Shown: positions 1-8,931 of the stretch, piece after piece
Position numbering within the stretch: position 1 is the stretch's first letter
How the letters are laid out: every line of letters starts with the position of its first letter
From: Larkinella sp. C7
GTDB lineage: Bacteria > Bacteroidota > Bacteroidia > Cytophagales > Spirosomataceae
DNA: 64,000 bases
Direction: 5' to 3'
NCBI RefSeq assembly: GCF_006149005.1
Contig: NZ_VBSL01000014.1
Span: forward strand, 62,001-126,000
The notes under the pieces: generated by a model
The model's input: the letters and a program-made list of their open reading frames with translations, nothing else
Told to the model about the DNA's origin: nothing
Databases searched by the model: none
Made by a program: the position numbers and the translations under genes

Positions 1-2
1 CG

Positions 3-890
3 CACCCGAGCGTCCACCTGCTTGGGCAGATGGCTATTTTTTATTTGAACTATGGCTACTTTATCCCCCGGTTTTTGGGTCGGATGCACCTGACCCTGTT
101 TTTGCTTTTCAACCTGGGAAGTATTTTTTTGCTGGAAGTCACGACCATTCAGCTTTACCATTCCCTCAGAGCGTGGTATCTGGGCCCGATCATCTCCGAT
201 TTTCCGCTGTCGTACCCCAACCAACTGGTGCTGCGGTTTTTTGAATTGGTGTTCTTTGTCATATTGGCGGGTATTGTCCGGTTTACGGGTGATTGGTTTA
301 TTAATCAGCGGAAAGCAAAAGAACTGGAAAATGTACAGCTCCGAACGGAATTGGCATTTCTTAAATCGCAGCTGAACCCGCATTTTCTGTTCAACATTCT
401 CAATTCCCTCTATGCGCTCTCGCTTCGGCAGGCCCCCGAAACCTCGCAGGGAATTATGCATTTGTCGCAACTCATGCGCTATATGCTCTACGAAACCAAC
501 GAAGAGCGAATTATCCTAAGCAAAGAAATTGAGATCATTCGCCGGTATCTGGATTTACAAAAACTCCGGCTCCCCGCCCACTTTTCGATTCAGTTTGACG
601 TCAATGGGGAGGTGGGGCTAATCCGGCTGGAGCCTTTGCTGCTGCTACCGATTATCGAAAATATCTTTAAGCACGGCGATGATCCGGTTGGCATCCAGGT
701 AGACGTTACGGATCGGTTTGTACAGATGCGCACCGTCAATAGATTACGAAACCGAAAGCCGGAGTCGGTCGGGGGAATTGGTCTGGCGAACCTGCGTCGG
801 CGACTGAACTTTTTGTACCCCAACCGTCACCAGTTGGTTCTGGAAGAACGGGAGGGGTCTTTTTTCACTACCTTTTTGGTAAATTTATAG
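3..890 (+). CDS. LytS-type sensor histidine kinase, C-terminal part (5' end outside window)
   Basis: The reading frame is open to the window edge, so the gene begins upstream. Two hydrophobic stretches are visible (LTLFLLFNLGSIFLL and FELVFFVILAGIV), followed by a coiled linker and the His_kinase domain of the LytS/YehU class. The phospho-acceptor His lies in SQLNPHFLFNILNSLYAL, the N-box is LLPIIENIFKHGDD and a glycine box is GGIGLANLRRRL. Proteins of this family autophosphorylate and pass phosphate to a LytTR response regulator, and such a regulator starts 8 bp downstream, so the two are very likely one operon. The signal sensed is unknown. The first available ATG (30) is probably internal. 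Confidence 0.9.
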   Translation, partial: HPSVHLLGQMAIFYLNYGYFIPRFLGRMHLTLFLLFNLGSIFLLEVTTIQLYHSLRAWYLGPIISDFPLSYPNQLVLRFFELVFFVILAGIVRFTGDWFINQRKAKELENVQLRTELAFLKSQLNPHFLFNILNSLYALSLRQAPETSQGIMHLSQLMRYMLYETNEERIILSKEIEIIRRYLDLQKLRLPAHFSIQFDVNGEVGLIRLEPLLLLPIIENIFKHGDDPVGIQVDVTDRFVQMRTVNRLRNRKPESVGGIGLANLRRRLNFLYPNRHQLVLEEREGSFFTTFLVNL

Positions 891-897
891 ACGAGTT

Positions 898-1605
898 ATG
901 ATTCGATGCCTGGTGGTCGATGATGAGGGGTTAGCCATGGAAGTGATGGAAAACTACATCGAAAAGGTACCCTTTCTACAGTTGGTTCAACTTTGCACCA
1001 GCCCAATGAAGGCTTTGCAAGTGCTTGCCCAAACCCCAATCGATTTGCTGCTACTGGACATTGAGATGCCGGAACTAACCGGTCTCCAATTTCTGCGCAC
1101 CCTGAAAGACCCACCTTTTGTCATTTTGACCACGGCCTATCAGGAGTTTGCCCTCGAAGGGTTTGAAGTGAATGCCATCGACTACCTGGTTAAACCCATT
1201 CCTTTCGAACGGTTCCTCACCGCGATTCATAAAGTGCAACAGCGAATGATAATACCCGCTAAAGAAATGACTTTACCAACCCCACCGGAAGCTCCTGGAG
1301 CGGAAAGCCTCTTCATCAAAAGCGAGTCCCGGACGGTTCGGGTCGACTTAGCGGATATTCTGTATGTAGAAGGACGGAAAGATTACGTACTGGTTCATAC
1401 CCGGAACCAGAAATGGATGACGCAGCTCTCCCTAAGCCGGTTGGAAGATAAACTGCCGTCCAGTCACTTTGTACGAATTCACCGTTCCTACATCGTAGCC
1501 CTGCACAAAATGGACAGCGTTGATCGCAACCGAGTTCAGATTGGCGGTAAGGAGATCCCCATCGGGGATTTTTACCGGGAAAATCTTCTGAAGAGAATTG
1601 GTTAA
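898..1605 (+). CDS. LytTR-family response regulator
   Basis: The 235-residue protein has a CheY-like receiver (about 1-120) with acidic pocket VVDDE, phospho-acceptor Asp54 in LLLLDIEMP, the Thr of LTTAY and the Lys of LVKPI. A LytTR DNA-binding domain follows (about 135-235; SESRTVRVDLADILYVEG). It is the output partner of the kinase ending 8 bp upstream. LytTR regulators bind paired direct repeats; the target genes here are unknown. The length is normal for the family and the pair is intact apart from the kinase N-terminus cut by the window. Confidence 0.93.
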   Translation: MIRCLVVDDEGLAMEVMENYIEKVPFLQLVQLCTSPMKALQVLAQTPIDLLLLDIEMPELTGLQFLRTLKDPPFVILTTAYQEFALEGFEVNAIDYLVKPIPFERFLTAIHKVQQRMIIPAKEMTLPTPPEAPGAESLFIKSESRTVRVDLADILYVEGRKDYVLVHTRNQKWMTQLSLSRLEDKLPSSHFVRIHRSYIVALHKMDSVDRNRVQIGGKEIPIGDFYRENLLKRIG

Positions 1606-1683
1606 ACTGGCTTATCAATGGTGTTCCCGAACGGACGGAAATTCACAAGGACATACTATACGCAGGGAATAGCGCAGTCCAGG

Positions 1684-2712
1684 CTAAATATCAAACTTTT
1701 CCAGTTTCCCTTTGCGAAACACATAGACTTCGTAGTAGTGTTTATTGATCCCGAATACCTCTTCCAGAATGATTCGATCCGCCCCACGGCTTAGAGATTT
1801 TACCCGGGCTTTTTGGGCAACCGGCAGGTCGGACAGCGTAATTCGATGCTCGTATTCGAAGCCTTCGTCGTACTCAAATTCCAGTGCAAAGATGCCCTGA
1901 CGCCATTGCACCTGGGTTTCAATTCCTCCTGAGATTGGCGTATAATTGGTATCTAATTGATTGGCAGCCGCCAGACGGCTGCCCGCTCCGCCAAACAGGC
2001 TCAAACCCGACACCACCATTGCCCCGTAACCGATTCGCCGAAACCGGTTTTCACTCAGCCGGGGTAACAGCCATTTCATTCCCCAGGAAGACAGCAAGGC
2101 TGCCAGTGCGACTACAGCACCCACTTCAATCGCCTTGCCGGACAGCAATCCAAAAGAAGCATACAGACTCAATTTTACCACATGGAGCAGGAGTTCATTA
2201 GCCGCCCGCGTGACTACGATCTGCTCTTTACGGAGCCCATACCGCAGGTAAAATCGGTTGAAAAGCAGGCCAACTGCTCCGGTCAGGCCCGAGACAAAAC
2301 CGGCAGTTGCACCGATCAGCAGCAAATAGAATTTGGGAAGAGCATGCGGAGTCTGCATCTCAGCGTTTGGCCGAAAGATCAACGGCAGATTTGCCACCAG
2401 AAACAGGCCCATTAACAGCTCAATATAAAGGGGATTGACGAAGCTGAGCAACCGGGCTCCCAACCAGACGGCGGGCAAGGCTGGGGGCACGAACCACACG
2501 ACCAGATCCCAGCGCACCTGCGAACGAAAAACGACAATACGGGAAATCGAACTCGAAACCGTACCAACGGAAAGCGCTGCCGGAACTTGCGCACCGGGCA
2601 GCAATGATCCCAATACCGGCATTAGCAACAAACCCGCACCGCCACCACACACCGCACTGAGCGCAAAAGCGACTAATGCACAGACAAACAAAATAAAAAA
2701 GGACAATGACAT
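1684..2712 (-). CDS. TauE/SafE-family membrane permease with extra C-terminal domain
   Basis: About eight membrane segments occupy residues 1-240, beginning with a hydrophobic helix and the glycine-rich stretch ALSAVCGGGAGLL typical of TauE/SafE (sulfite/organosulfonate or anion export). A soluble tail of about 100 residues, rich in aromatic and acidic residues (FALEFEYDEGFEYEHRITL), follows and is not part of the usual family; it looks faintly like a PepSY-like fold, but this is a guess. I chose the ATG at 2712 because the longer TTG start (2751) would overlap the PAP2 gene by 34 bp, while 2712 leaves a 5-bp gap. It is probably co-transcribed with PAP2. The substrate is unknown. Confidence 0.82.
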   Translation of the reverse strand: MSLSFFILFVCALVAFALSAVCGGGAGLLLMPVLGSLLPGAQVPAALSVGTVSSSISRIVVFRSQVRWDLVVWFVPPALPAVWLGARLLSFVNPLYIELLMGLFLVANLPLIFRPNAEMQTPHALPKFYLLLIGATAGFVSGLTGAVGLLFNRFYLRYGLRKEQIVVTRAANELLLHVVKLSLYASFGLLSGKAIEVGAVVALAALLSSWGMKWLLPRLSENRFRRIGYGAMVVSGLSLFGGAGSRLAAANQLDTNYTPISGGIETQVQWRQGIFALEFEYDEGFEYEHRITLSDLPVAQKARVKSLSRGADRIILEEVFGINKHYYEVYVFRKGKLEKFDI

Positions 2713-2717
2713 ACCGG

Positions 2718-3497
2718 TCAAAAAACGGAGGTTAAACAAAAACCACCCCAATGGCCCTGATAAATCGGAACGAGGGCGGTCTGTTTTCGGTGAATAACCA
2801 AATGCTTCAGCCAGGGATAAGCCAGATAAACGGCTTCCGTTGCCGCCATACCCACGCCCGCCCCAAAAAGCACATCAGCCAGCCAATGGCGGTTTTTGAT
2901 GATTCGAAAGCCGCCAACCGTGGTCGCAGCTGCGTACCCGGCTACCGTGTACCAGCCACTGCGTCCTCCGTATTCCTTGGCCAACAGGGTAGCTCCCGTA
3001 AAAGCAGAGGACGTATGACCCGAAGGAAACGATTCTTGGCCATTCCCATCCGGCCGGGGATAAGCAACCGTATATTTGAGGGTAAACGTAATGCCTTGCG
3101 CTACACTGTTCGCCAGCAGGGCCAGCACGAGCTGGTCGTCAAACGGATGTTTTCCTTTTACACCCGCAGCCCCTAAACCCAGCATGACGACCGTTGGAGC
3201 GAATTGCAGGTAGTTATCCACAGGTGACGTAAAGCCGGGATAATGGCTCACTACTTCACGCTGAACCCGCTGGCTCAACTGCCCCTGAACCAGCAAACCG
3301 GCGGTCATCAGGGTGGCTGGAATAATGAATGCCTTCGGCCGAAAGGTCGATTGGTCAGTTTCAGCCAGAATCTGACTGGGGGATGGTCGTTGGAGGGTAC
3401 TGGTGGTATCGATCAAAACTGGCGCGACCTGCGCCTGAACGCGGTTATTTAAACTGAAAGAACCAATGAAAAACCAGAGAATAAGTTGTTGCTTCAT
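2718..3497 (-). CDS. PAP2-family membrane phosphatase
   Basis: The 259-residue protein has a signal sequence (MKQQLILWFFIGSFSLNN) and the three PAP2 motifs: KYTVAYPRPDG, PSGHTSSAF and KNRHWLADVLFG. This family removes phosphate from lipids such as undecaprenyl pyrophosphate, phosphatidylglycerophosphate or lipid A. The ATG at 3497 is preferred over an upstream TTG (3506). A direct-repeat box lies 62 bp upstream (3559-3575), suggesting control by an adjacent OmpR-type regulator; a lipid A phosphatase role would fit, but it is inference. A truncated second copy lies at 31059-31634. The 3' end abuts the TauE gene, so the two probably form an operon. Confidence 0.88.
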   Translation of the reverse strand: MKQQLILWFFIGSFSLNNRVQAQVAPVLIDTTSTLQRPSPSQILAETDQSTFRPKAFIIPATLMTAGLLVQGQLSQRVQREVVSHYPGFTSPVDNYLQFAPTVVMLGLGAAGVKGKHPFDDQLVLALLANSVAQGITFTLKYTVAYPRPDGNGQESFPSGHTSSAFTGATLLAKEYGGRSGWYTVAGYAAATTVGGFRIIKNRHWLADVLFGAGVGMAATEAVYLAYPWLKHLVIHRKQTALVPIYQGHWGGFCLTSVF

Positions 3498-3558
3498 TCC
3501 ATGCAAAAACGCAGGCCCGTTGATGAATGCCCGTTTGCCACGAAGGTATTCTTCGATT

Positions 3559-3575
3559 CTGAAGCAATCCTGAAG
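3559..3575 (-). promoter_or_regulatory. Direct-repeat regulator box, CTTCAG-N5-CTTCAG type (upstream of PAP2)
   Basis: On the + strand CTGAAG occurs at 3559-3564 and 3570-3575, an 11-bp period. Read on the minus strand this is CTTCAG-N5-CTTCAG, facing PAP2 62 bp before its ATG. It has the same shape as nine other boxes in the window and is a candidate binding site for RR1 or RR3. Confidence 0.6.
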
Positions 3576-3597
3576 GCAGGTTTTGTCCCGGTCAGCT

Positions 3598-4011
3598 TTA
3601 GAAAATCAGCACCAGTGTCCCGCCAATAATCAACCCAGCCCCCAGGGCGGTTTTCAGGGTTAGTGGTTCGCCCAGGACAAGAACCGCTAACCCAATCGTC
3701 AAAGCGATACTCAATTTATCAACCGGAGCCACCTGAGAAACCGTTCCCAATTGCAACGCCTTGAAATAACACAGCCACGACAAACCCGTTGTCAGGCCAG
3801 AAAACACTAAGAAAGTCCAGGTTGATCCCGTTAGCAGTGGCAGTTGTCGCCACGCGGCCCGGACCAGAACAATACTCCAGGCCACCAGGAGGATAACCAC
3901 CGTGCGAATGGCTGTTGCCAAATCCGAATCCACGCCGTTAATCCCTAGTTTGGCCAGAATAGCCGTTAGTGCGGCAAAAAAAGCAGACAATAATGCATAA
4001 ATCCACCACAT
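3598..4011 (-). CDS. Small EamA-family transporter (single five-helix unit)
   Basis: The 137-residue protein has about five predicted membrane helices: WWIYALLSAFFAALTAILA, a second around TVVILLVAWSIVLV, then WTFLVFSGLTTGLSWLCYF, IALTIGLAVLVLG and ALGAGLIIGGTLVLIF. That is half the length of a ten-helix DMT exporter, so it probably acts as a dimer like other single-repeat EamA proteins. The substrate is unknown. It is divergent from RR1, and the PAP2 gene lies downstream on the same strand with a regulator box between. A near-identical copy lies at 31735-32148 and a deleted relative at 35094-35313. Confidence 0.85.
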   Translation of the reverse strand: MWWIYALLSAFFAALTAILAKLGINGVDSDLATAIRTVVILLVAWSIVLVRAAWRQLPLLTGSTWTFLVFSGLTTGLSWLCYFKALQLGTVSQVAPVDKLSIALTIGLAVLVLGEPLTLKTALGAGLIIGGTLVLIF

Positions 4012-4097
4012 AGGCCTGATTTGTTAGGGGTAAAATGAACAAAAAGAAATCGGGAAAGTAAATGGTCTGGCATCATTTGAAGTCAACGACTTGCGTA

Positions 4098-4114
4098 CTT
4101 CAGAAAGACTTCAG
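4098..4114 (+). promoter_or_regulatory. Direct-repeat regulator box CTTCAG-N5-CTTCAG (upstream of RR1)
   Basis: CTTCAG at 4098-4103 and again at 4109-4114, each preceded by A, with 11-bp period, 44 bp before the ATG of RR1. This would allow autoregulation of the RR1/HK1 pair. The spacing equals one helical turn, as for OmpR/PmrA-type tandem sites. Confidence 0.62.
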
Positions 4115-4157
4115 AATTAATTCTTTATTTGGCGGGTAGGGAATCCATTTATGAAGT

Positions 4158-4838
4158 ATGAAAATACTACTGATTGAGGACGAACCTCAATTGTTGTCGA
4201 GCATGAAAGCCTACTTGGAAACGGAAGGGTACGTCGTTACCACGGCCTCTACCTTTCGGCAGGGAATGGTGAAAACGTATGATTATGATTACGATTGTGT
4301 GGTAGTGGATATCGGATTGCCCGATGGGAACGGTCTGGATCTGATCAGGCAACTGAAGACGACCCATGCACAAACGGGCATTATTATCGTTTCGGCCAAG
4401 GACTCACTAAATGACAAACTAACGGGACTGGAGTTGGGTTCGGATGATTATCTGACCAAGCCTTTCCATTTGTCCGAATTAAATGCCCGACTTAAATCCG
4501 TACTGCGCCGACGCTTATTTGGCGGGCAAAACCTGATTCATTTTGCCAAAATCACCATTAACGCCCACACCCATCAGGTGAATATCGAGGGTCAACCGGT
4601 GATCTTAACTGAAAAAGAATACCAAATTCTCCTGTTTTTTATAGCCAATCCAGACCGTTTGCTCACCAAAGGTGCTATTGCTGAATTTGTCTGGGGAGAT
4701 CACATGGATTTGGCTAATTCGCACGATTTTCTGTACACACACATCAAAAATCTGCGTAAAAAATTGATCGAGAAAGGTTGTCCGGATTACTTGCGGACCC
4801 GCTATGGTGTGGGCTATCTTTTTTCGGCTACGCCATGA
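4158..4838 (+). CDS. OmpR-family response regulator (RR1)
   Basis: The 226-residue protein has a receiver domain with the acidic pair in LIEDEP, phospho-acceptor Asp51 (VVVDIGLPDGNG), the signalling Ser of IIVSAKDS and Lys of YLTKPF. A winged-helix Trans_reg_C domain follows (about 125-225), whose recognition helix contains SHDFLYTHIKNLRKKL. The stop codon overlaps the start of HK1 (ATGA), showing translational coupling. RR3 (36590-37267) is a close paralogue with almost the same recognition helix. It probably binds the CTTCAG direct repeats; this is inferred from position only. Confidence 0.93.
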   Translation: MKILLIEDEPQLLSSMKAYLETEGYVVTTASTFRQGMVKTYDYDYDCVVVDIGLPDGNGLDLIRQLKTTHAQTGIIIVSAKDSLNDKLTGLELGSDDYLTKPFHLSELNARLKSVLRRRLFGGQNLIHFAKITINAHTHQVNIEGQPVILTEKEYQILLFFIANPDRLLTKGAIAEFVWGDHMDLANSHDFLYTHIKNLRKKLIEKGCPDYLRTRYGVGYLFSATP

Positions 4839-6151
4839 AACTACTTCACAAAATGATGCTCAATCTGGTGCTGGTAGCAATACCGGTGGCGATTGGCGGA
4901 GTCTGGTTATTTTATACGATGATTCACGCCGGAATTCAATATGAAGTCGATGAACAGCTTAGCAGTGATTTGCTGACCATGAGGCAACAGTTCCAGCGAA
5001 GTGGACAATATATCGGAAGAATCAATCCATTTCGGGTCGAAATCGACTCAGCTTCCTTACCCATTCCTGCCACCTTCGCCGATACAACTGAATTTGACCC
5101 GCGGGAAAATGAAGTGGTACCCGTTCGTCGGCTCGTAGTGACCGTCCAGGCAAGTGGTAAACCAGGACGTTTGTATCGGATTTCTATCCGTCAACCGGTC
5201 GGTGAATTTAACGAAATCGCCCGGCTTTTGTCAATTGGCGTCACGCTTACCTTCCTGGTTCTAGTGGTCGTGCTGATGGCGCTGAATGGCTGGTTAATCC
5301 GGCGGCTGTGGCAACCTTTTTACCAGCTAATTGACCAGTTACGCCATTATCGGCTGGAAATCCGTTCCAATAGCGAACACCAACCCGTCTCGTTCTCCGG
5401 CAGTACTACGGATGAATTTAATCAGTTAAGTGCTGCCCTCAATACCATGAGCCGGAATTTACAGGAACAATTTATGACCCAGCGGCAGTTTACCGATAAT
5501 GCGGCCCATGAGATGCAAACTCCACTGGCCATATTGAGTCATGAACTGGAAAACCTGTTGAGCATCGAACCCCTTTCCATGGAGCAAATGACCGGGATTG
5601 AACGGGCGCAGGACTCGATTCGTCGTCTGGTTCGACTCAATAAAAGTTTATTGCTGTTAACGCGCATCGAAAACCATCAATTTGCCGATGAGCAAGTCAA
5701 CATCAGCCCGATTGTGGATGAACTGGCGCGGGTTTACCACGATTTTGCCAACCACCATGAATTAAAATGGGAATACAATCTGGCGCCAGATGTTTACCAA
5801 ACGATGAATCCTTACCTGGCCGAAGTGCTTTTTAGTAATCTCATGCAAAATGCCGTTCGGTACAGTGAACCGAATGCCAAAGTGGAAATGACTCTGACCC
5901 CATCGTATTTTCAGATTCAAAATCCGGGGACACCGCTTCCTTTTCCCTCCCATCAGGTCTTTGACCGGTTTATCAAGAATCCAGCCTTCCCTGATTCAAC
6001 GGGTTTAGGGCTGGCTTTGGTGCAACAAATCGCCCAGCTTCATGGTATGCGGGTTAACTATGATTATTTGGCCAATACCCAAATCCATCTTTTTCGGGTC
6101 GATTTTCCAAAGGCAAACCTATTAAGTACCAATGGATATACCATTACCTAA
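4835..6151 (+). CDS. HAMP-type sensor histidine kinase (HK1)
   Basis: The 438-residue kinase has TM1 near residues 8-28 and TM2 near 131-155, a periplasmic loop of about 100 residues between them, a HAMP-like linker, HisKA with His225 in NAAHEMQTPLAIL, and HATPase_c with N-box NLMQNAVRYSEPNAK and G-box STGLGLALVQQIA. The start at 4835 (MKLLHKMML) overlaps the RR1 stop by 4 bp; a longer frame begins inside RR1 and is unlikely. The architecture is BasS/QseC-like. HK2 and HK3 in this window share the AHEMQTPLA motif. Confidence 0.92.
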   Translation: MKLLHKMMLNLVLVAIPVAIGGVWLFYTMIHAGIQYEVDEQLSSDLLTMRQQFQRSGQYIGRINPFRVEIDSASLPIPATFADTTEFDPRENEVVPVRRLVVTVQASGKPGRLYRISIRQPVGEFNEIARLLSIGVTLTFLVLVVVLMALNGWLIRRLWQPFYQLIDQLRHYRLEIRSNSEHQPVSFSGSTTDEFNQLSAALNTMSRNLQEQFMTQRQFTDNAAHEMQTPLAILSHELENLLSIEPLSMEQMTGIERAQDSIRRLVRLNKSLLLLTRIENHQFADEQVNISPIVDELARVYHDFANHHELKWEYNLAPDVYQTMNPYLAEVLFSNLMQNAVRYSEPNAKVEMTLTPSYFQIQNPGTPLPFPSHQVFDRFIKNPAFPDSTGLGLALVQQIAQLHGMRVNYDYLANTQIHLFRVDFPKANLLSTNGYTIT

Positions 6152-6447
6152 TTTACCTCATCGGTTAAATTAAGTATTATCTTCAGAGGACATATATCAA
6201 AAATCAATATAGAGGCTGATAGCCTGTTGCCCAGCACTTTAAATAAGCACGCTTAGCGAAGTTGATCCGATTGCTCCCGATACGAAATTTACCAATCTGA
6301 TTGGACAAATTGACATCCTTTTTTGCGTGGGCAGGAATTAACCCAACTACGGTCTGGTGGCGACTGGACCGATCAACACCCCTCGATTCAGCTATTTTGA
6401 GCTCCGAAGTTCGGATATTAATAGGGCAATTAAATCTAAATGCACTA

Positions 6448-7633
6448 GTGCTTCAGCCATAAATGATTGACGGGTAAAGGCGTTTGAGTTGTATACGGGC
6501 ATACGCTGTGGTGAACTGCCAGTCCACTTTCGACGATTTATCATTCCGTTGACCAACCTAGGCGGCAACCTGACGCTCAAATTCAACTCGACTTGCCACA
6601 CGTTGAGTTAGTCCTTGCCGGGTTAATATAATCAGTTCGATCTCCGCTATGTTCAGCCACGAACCGTGTTTGGGGATGTACACAAACTCGAGCTTATGCA
6701 GGATCGCCCGCGCCAGTCTTGGCTCATAGACCTCATAAAGAGCCGCTTTGCGATGCGCCGACAGATTGTCTTCAACCAGCGTGATCCGATCCGCATCGGC
6801 GTACCATTCCTCCACCAGGCGGCCCACCACTTTGGCCCATTCTTGGCTGTTATGGCTATCGGTAACGACAACCTCCCGTCGGCCTGCCAACGGCTCAGCG
6901 ACCATAAAAATCTCGGCAACGCCCTCCCGTTTGTACTAGTAGTCAACGTGTTGTATCCCGTGTTTATCTGTAAAACCGGTTCGGGTTTCGCTCACCAACT
7001 GCCGCCGGGTTTCGTCTAAGCAGACCACCGGATGAGCCGGGTTGTAAGCACGTTGGTAAACCTCCCATAAGTCCTCCATCGTGCACACGAACTGGGCCGA
7101 GGCTTCGGGGATCACCCATGACTTGACCCGCCAAGGCTTAATTTCGTTTTTTTAAGCATCTTCCGCACCGTCTCCCGCCCGATGGTCTCGACGTAACTTA
7201 GTTCAACCAGCTGCTGAGCCAACAAACGTATTGTCCAGCGTGCATAATCCGCCGGGGGCTGGCTACACCGCAAGGACAAAACATGTGCATCGACGGCCCC
7301 GTCGAAGATTTTCTCCTTATATTTCTCGCGCTTTTTGCCGTTGAGAGCCATCTCCAGACCCTCCTCTACAAACCGCTCGCGCAAGCGTTTGATGCTGCGA
7401 ATGCTGATTTGATAGGTCTTTTCAATCTGCTCATCTTTCAACCAAGCGAGTTGGTTTTCGTCAGCAGCCAGCAGGACATAGGCTCGCTTAACAGATTGAC
7501 TATTTGCTTTCCGTTTGGCGATGATAGCTTTAAGTCGGTCGCGCTCAGATTCGGTCAGGGTGACGTGATATTTTTTCATCTTTGTGAGAGTCAGCACACG
7601 AAGATACCCGTCAGACTAATCAAGTCAATACAC
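6448..7633 (-). mobile_element. IS630-family insertion sequence, decayed
   Basis: Both ends are flanked by a TA dinucleotide (6446-6447 and 7634-7635), as expected for IS630/Tc1-type target duplication. The imperfect terminal inverted repeats run about 30 bp: each end reads inward GTG, and the block TGACGGGTA occurs at the same offset (20 bp from each end). The element is 1186 bp. Its transposase is on the minus strand and is disrupted by a frameshift and two stop codons, so the copy should be immobile unless acted on in trans. Confidence 0.88.
6453..7579 (-). pseudogene. IS630-family transposase, broken
   Basis: Translation starts at MKKYHVTLTESERDRLK (7579) and has an N-terminal HTH region. 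Within a run of seven A on the coding strand (near 7146) the frame shifts by -1; beyond it the DDE domain continues with VVCLDET, then DNLSAH and PKHGSWLNIAEIE. Two further amber stops lie in that frame: TAG at 6936-6938 where relatives have Glu (between DY and YKREG), and TAG directly after QVAA where Trp is usual. The rest of the C-terminus (VDWQFTTAYARIQLKRLYPS) is still readable up to 6453. The A7 run could in principle support programmed slippage, but the nonsense codons show decay. Confidence 0.88.
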
Positions 7634-7752
7634 TAGCCCCAGCATCCATGAAACTGTACAAACTGAAGGATAACTTCACGGAAATCAGAAAATTAACCAC
7701 TACCGCTTGACAACAGTCTAATAAACAGATACTTGACAGACTCCAGTCGCTT

Positions 7753-7980
7753 TTAGCTCGGATGATTTACTCTTTTTTTTAAAAATCCTTTCACGTCAGT
7801 TCCCGCGAAACTAAGAGTCTTGTACAGCGTTGGTTGGCTCTTGATTCCGAAGATTTTACGAATCTGATCCGTGCTTTGTTGCTTTTTCTCGTACATCTCC
7901 CGCACATCCCCTGTAATAAACTCGTAGCGACTACTCAAACCTATAGGTTGTCCACCATTGAGCTCTCCGTAAAATAACAT
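7753..7980 (-). pseudogene. Resolvase-like C-terminal HTH fragment
   Basis: The 75-residue frame (GGQPIGLSSRYEFITGDVRE, then QPTLYKTLSFAGTDVKGFLK) resembles the helix-turn-helix tail of serine recombinases, where PxGLS and TLY (for example TIYR) motifs recur. No catalytic domain is found upstream; an in-frame stop lies three codons before the ATG and the preceding sequence is not coding in any clear way. I regard it as a remnant next to the dead IS, although a small DNA-binding protein cannot be excluded. Confidence 0.4.
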
Positions 7981-8457
7981 TTTGAGTTAGGTCAACAGCT
8001 GACCACCGATATCATGAGTACTTTTCAGATTAGAAGTCGTAGGACATTCTACAAAGTGCTTCGTTAAGCAGAAGCAGCCATCAATCATTTGACAAAGATC
8101 GCAAAGAGGGTTAATATTCCTTACCGCCATTCTTTACCGTCAGCGGCTGCGGTCCAATTACTCTAAGAAGCCTGTCCAGCAATGCATCGATTGCCGTTGG
8201 GGAGAGCAGCTTGTGCTCCCTGGCGGGTTTGTGATGGGACGGGAGTGATGGTTTGGGATTGCTGGCTCATCAGGAGTAGGGCCAAGGTAGCTCTGAAAAC
8301 AGCCTTTTTTATCCAAAACTGAATTCACTAACCGTATCCATTTGGAACGAGAACCTCTATTTAACGAATACGTAATCAAAAAAGACTAAACGATTGTTCG
8401 GCTTCAGCAACGTAAACCTAAATCTGAATAAGGTCTGCTGAGTAGGTAAAAGTACAT
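7981..8457. other. Gene-poor stretch without supported gene
   Basis: Short open frames exist (for example 8158-8379 on the minus strand), but none has a recognisable family, signal peptide or convincing composition. The stretch lies between a recombinase remnant and DUF2147 and is probably decayed accessory DNA. Confidence 0.5.
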
Positions 8458-8916
8458 TTATTTCACCCGCATAAACTGGAGGCTCCGACCCAGCCACACA
8501 AACTTCCAGTACCCCCGCACGCTCAGTTGATCCGACGACACCAGCCTAACGTCTGCATCAAATGTATGACCTGAATTGGGATCATATACCTTACCATCAC
8601 CCCATTTATCGTGGCCCTGATACGTCAAATTTTCCACCACTTGCAACCCCAGCCAGAGACGATTTCGCAGGGTAGGATCGGGATTTTCTGTGTCCAGATA
8701 ATACTCCATCGGCGGAGTTCCCGGTGGGCAGTAAAACCAGACCGTCTTGCCAATATAATGGTCTTTTTGTTCCCGTATTTCGATCCGCATATCATGATCA
8801 GCCGACTCCCAAATGCCGACAATCCGATCAGCCGAATTAGGATTGGAAAGGCTCATGAGAGTCAGTACCATAGCCGTAAAAAAGAACTGATTTACAATTC
8901 GCTTTTTCATGAACAT
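8458..8916 (-). CDS. DUF2147 family secreted protein
   Basis: The 152-residue protein has an N-terminal signal sequence (MKKRIVNQFFFTAMVLTLMS) followed by the DUF2147 pattern: IVGIWESADHDMRIEI, an internal GKTVWF, and the end GHDKWGDGKVYDPNSGHTF ... RGYWKFVWLGRS. DUF2147 proteins are periplasmic lipocalin-like beta proteins of unknown function. Two ATG codons (8916, 8910) are possible starts. It lies 15 bp downstream of the DUF5686 gene and is probably co-transcribed with it. Confidence 0.85.
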   Translation of the reverse strand: MFMKKRIVNQFFFTAMVLTLMSLSNPNSADRIVGIWESADHDMRIEIREQKDHYIGKTVWFYCPPGTPPMEYYLDTENPDPTLRNRLWLGLQVVENLTYQGHDKWGDGKVYDPNSGHTFDADVRLVSSDQLSVRGYWKFVWLGRSLQFMRVK

Positions 8917-8931
8917 CTTGGTTATAGTTAT

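Larger units (their letters stand above)
2933..4229. repeat. Segmental duplication, intact copy (PAP2-EamA-RR1 start)
   Basis: This block is repeated with scattered substitutions at 31070-32367. It spans most of PAP2, the complete EamA gene, the intergenic region with the regulator box, and the first 24 or so codons of the response regulator. Homology starts at CGTACCCGGCT and ends where the RR sequences diverge after codon 23-24. Here all three genes are intact, so this is probably the parent-like copy. Confidence 0.9.

Noticed and set aside
2435-2797. 120-residue plus-strand frame opposite the TauE gene
   Set aside because: Shadow of the real gene in the opposite strand.
6392-6601. 69-residue minus-strand frame
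   Set aside because: It spans the end of the IS630 element in the wrong frame and includes the right-frame transposase tail out of phase.
7136-7160. Programmed frameshift in the IS630 transposase at the A7 run
   Set aside because: The heptamer would suit -1 slippage, but two nonsense codons downstream show the gene is dead in this copy, so a functional frameshift cannot be claimed.
8158-8379. 73-residue minus-strand frame
   Set aside because: No family, signal or good composition; surrounded by decayed DNA.
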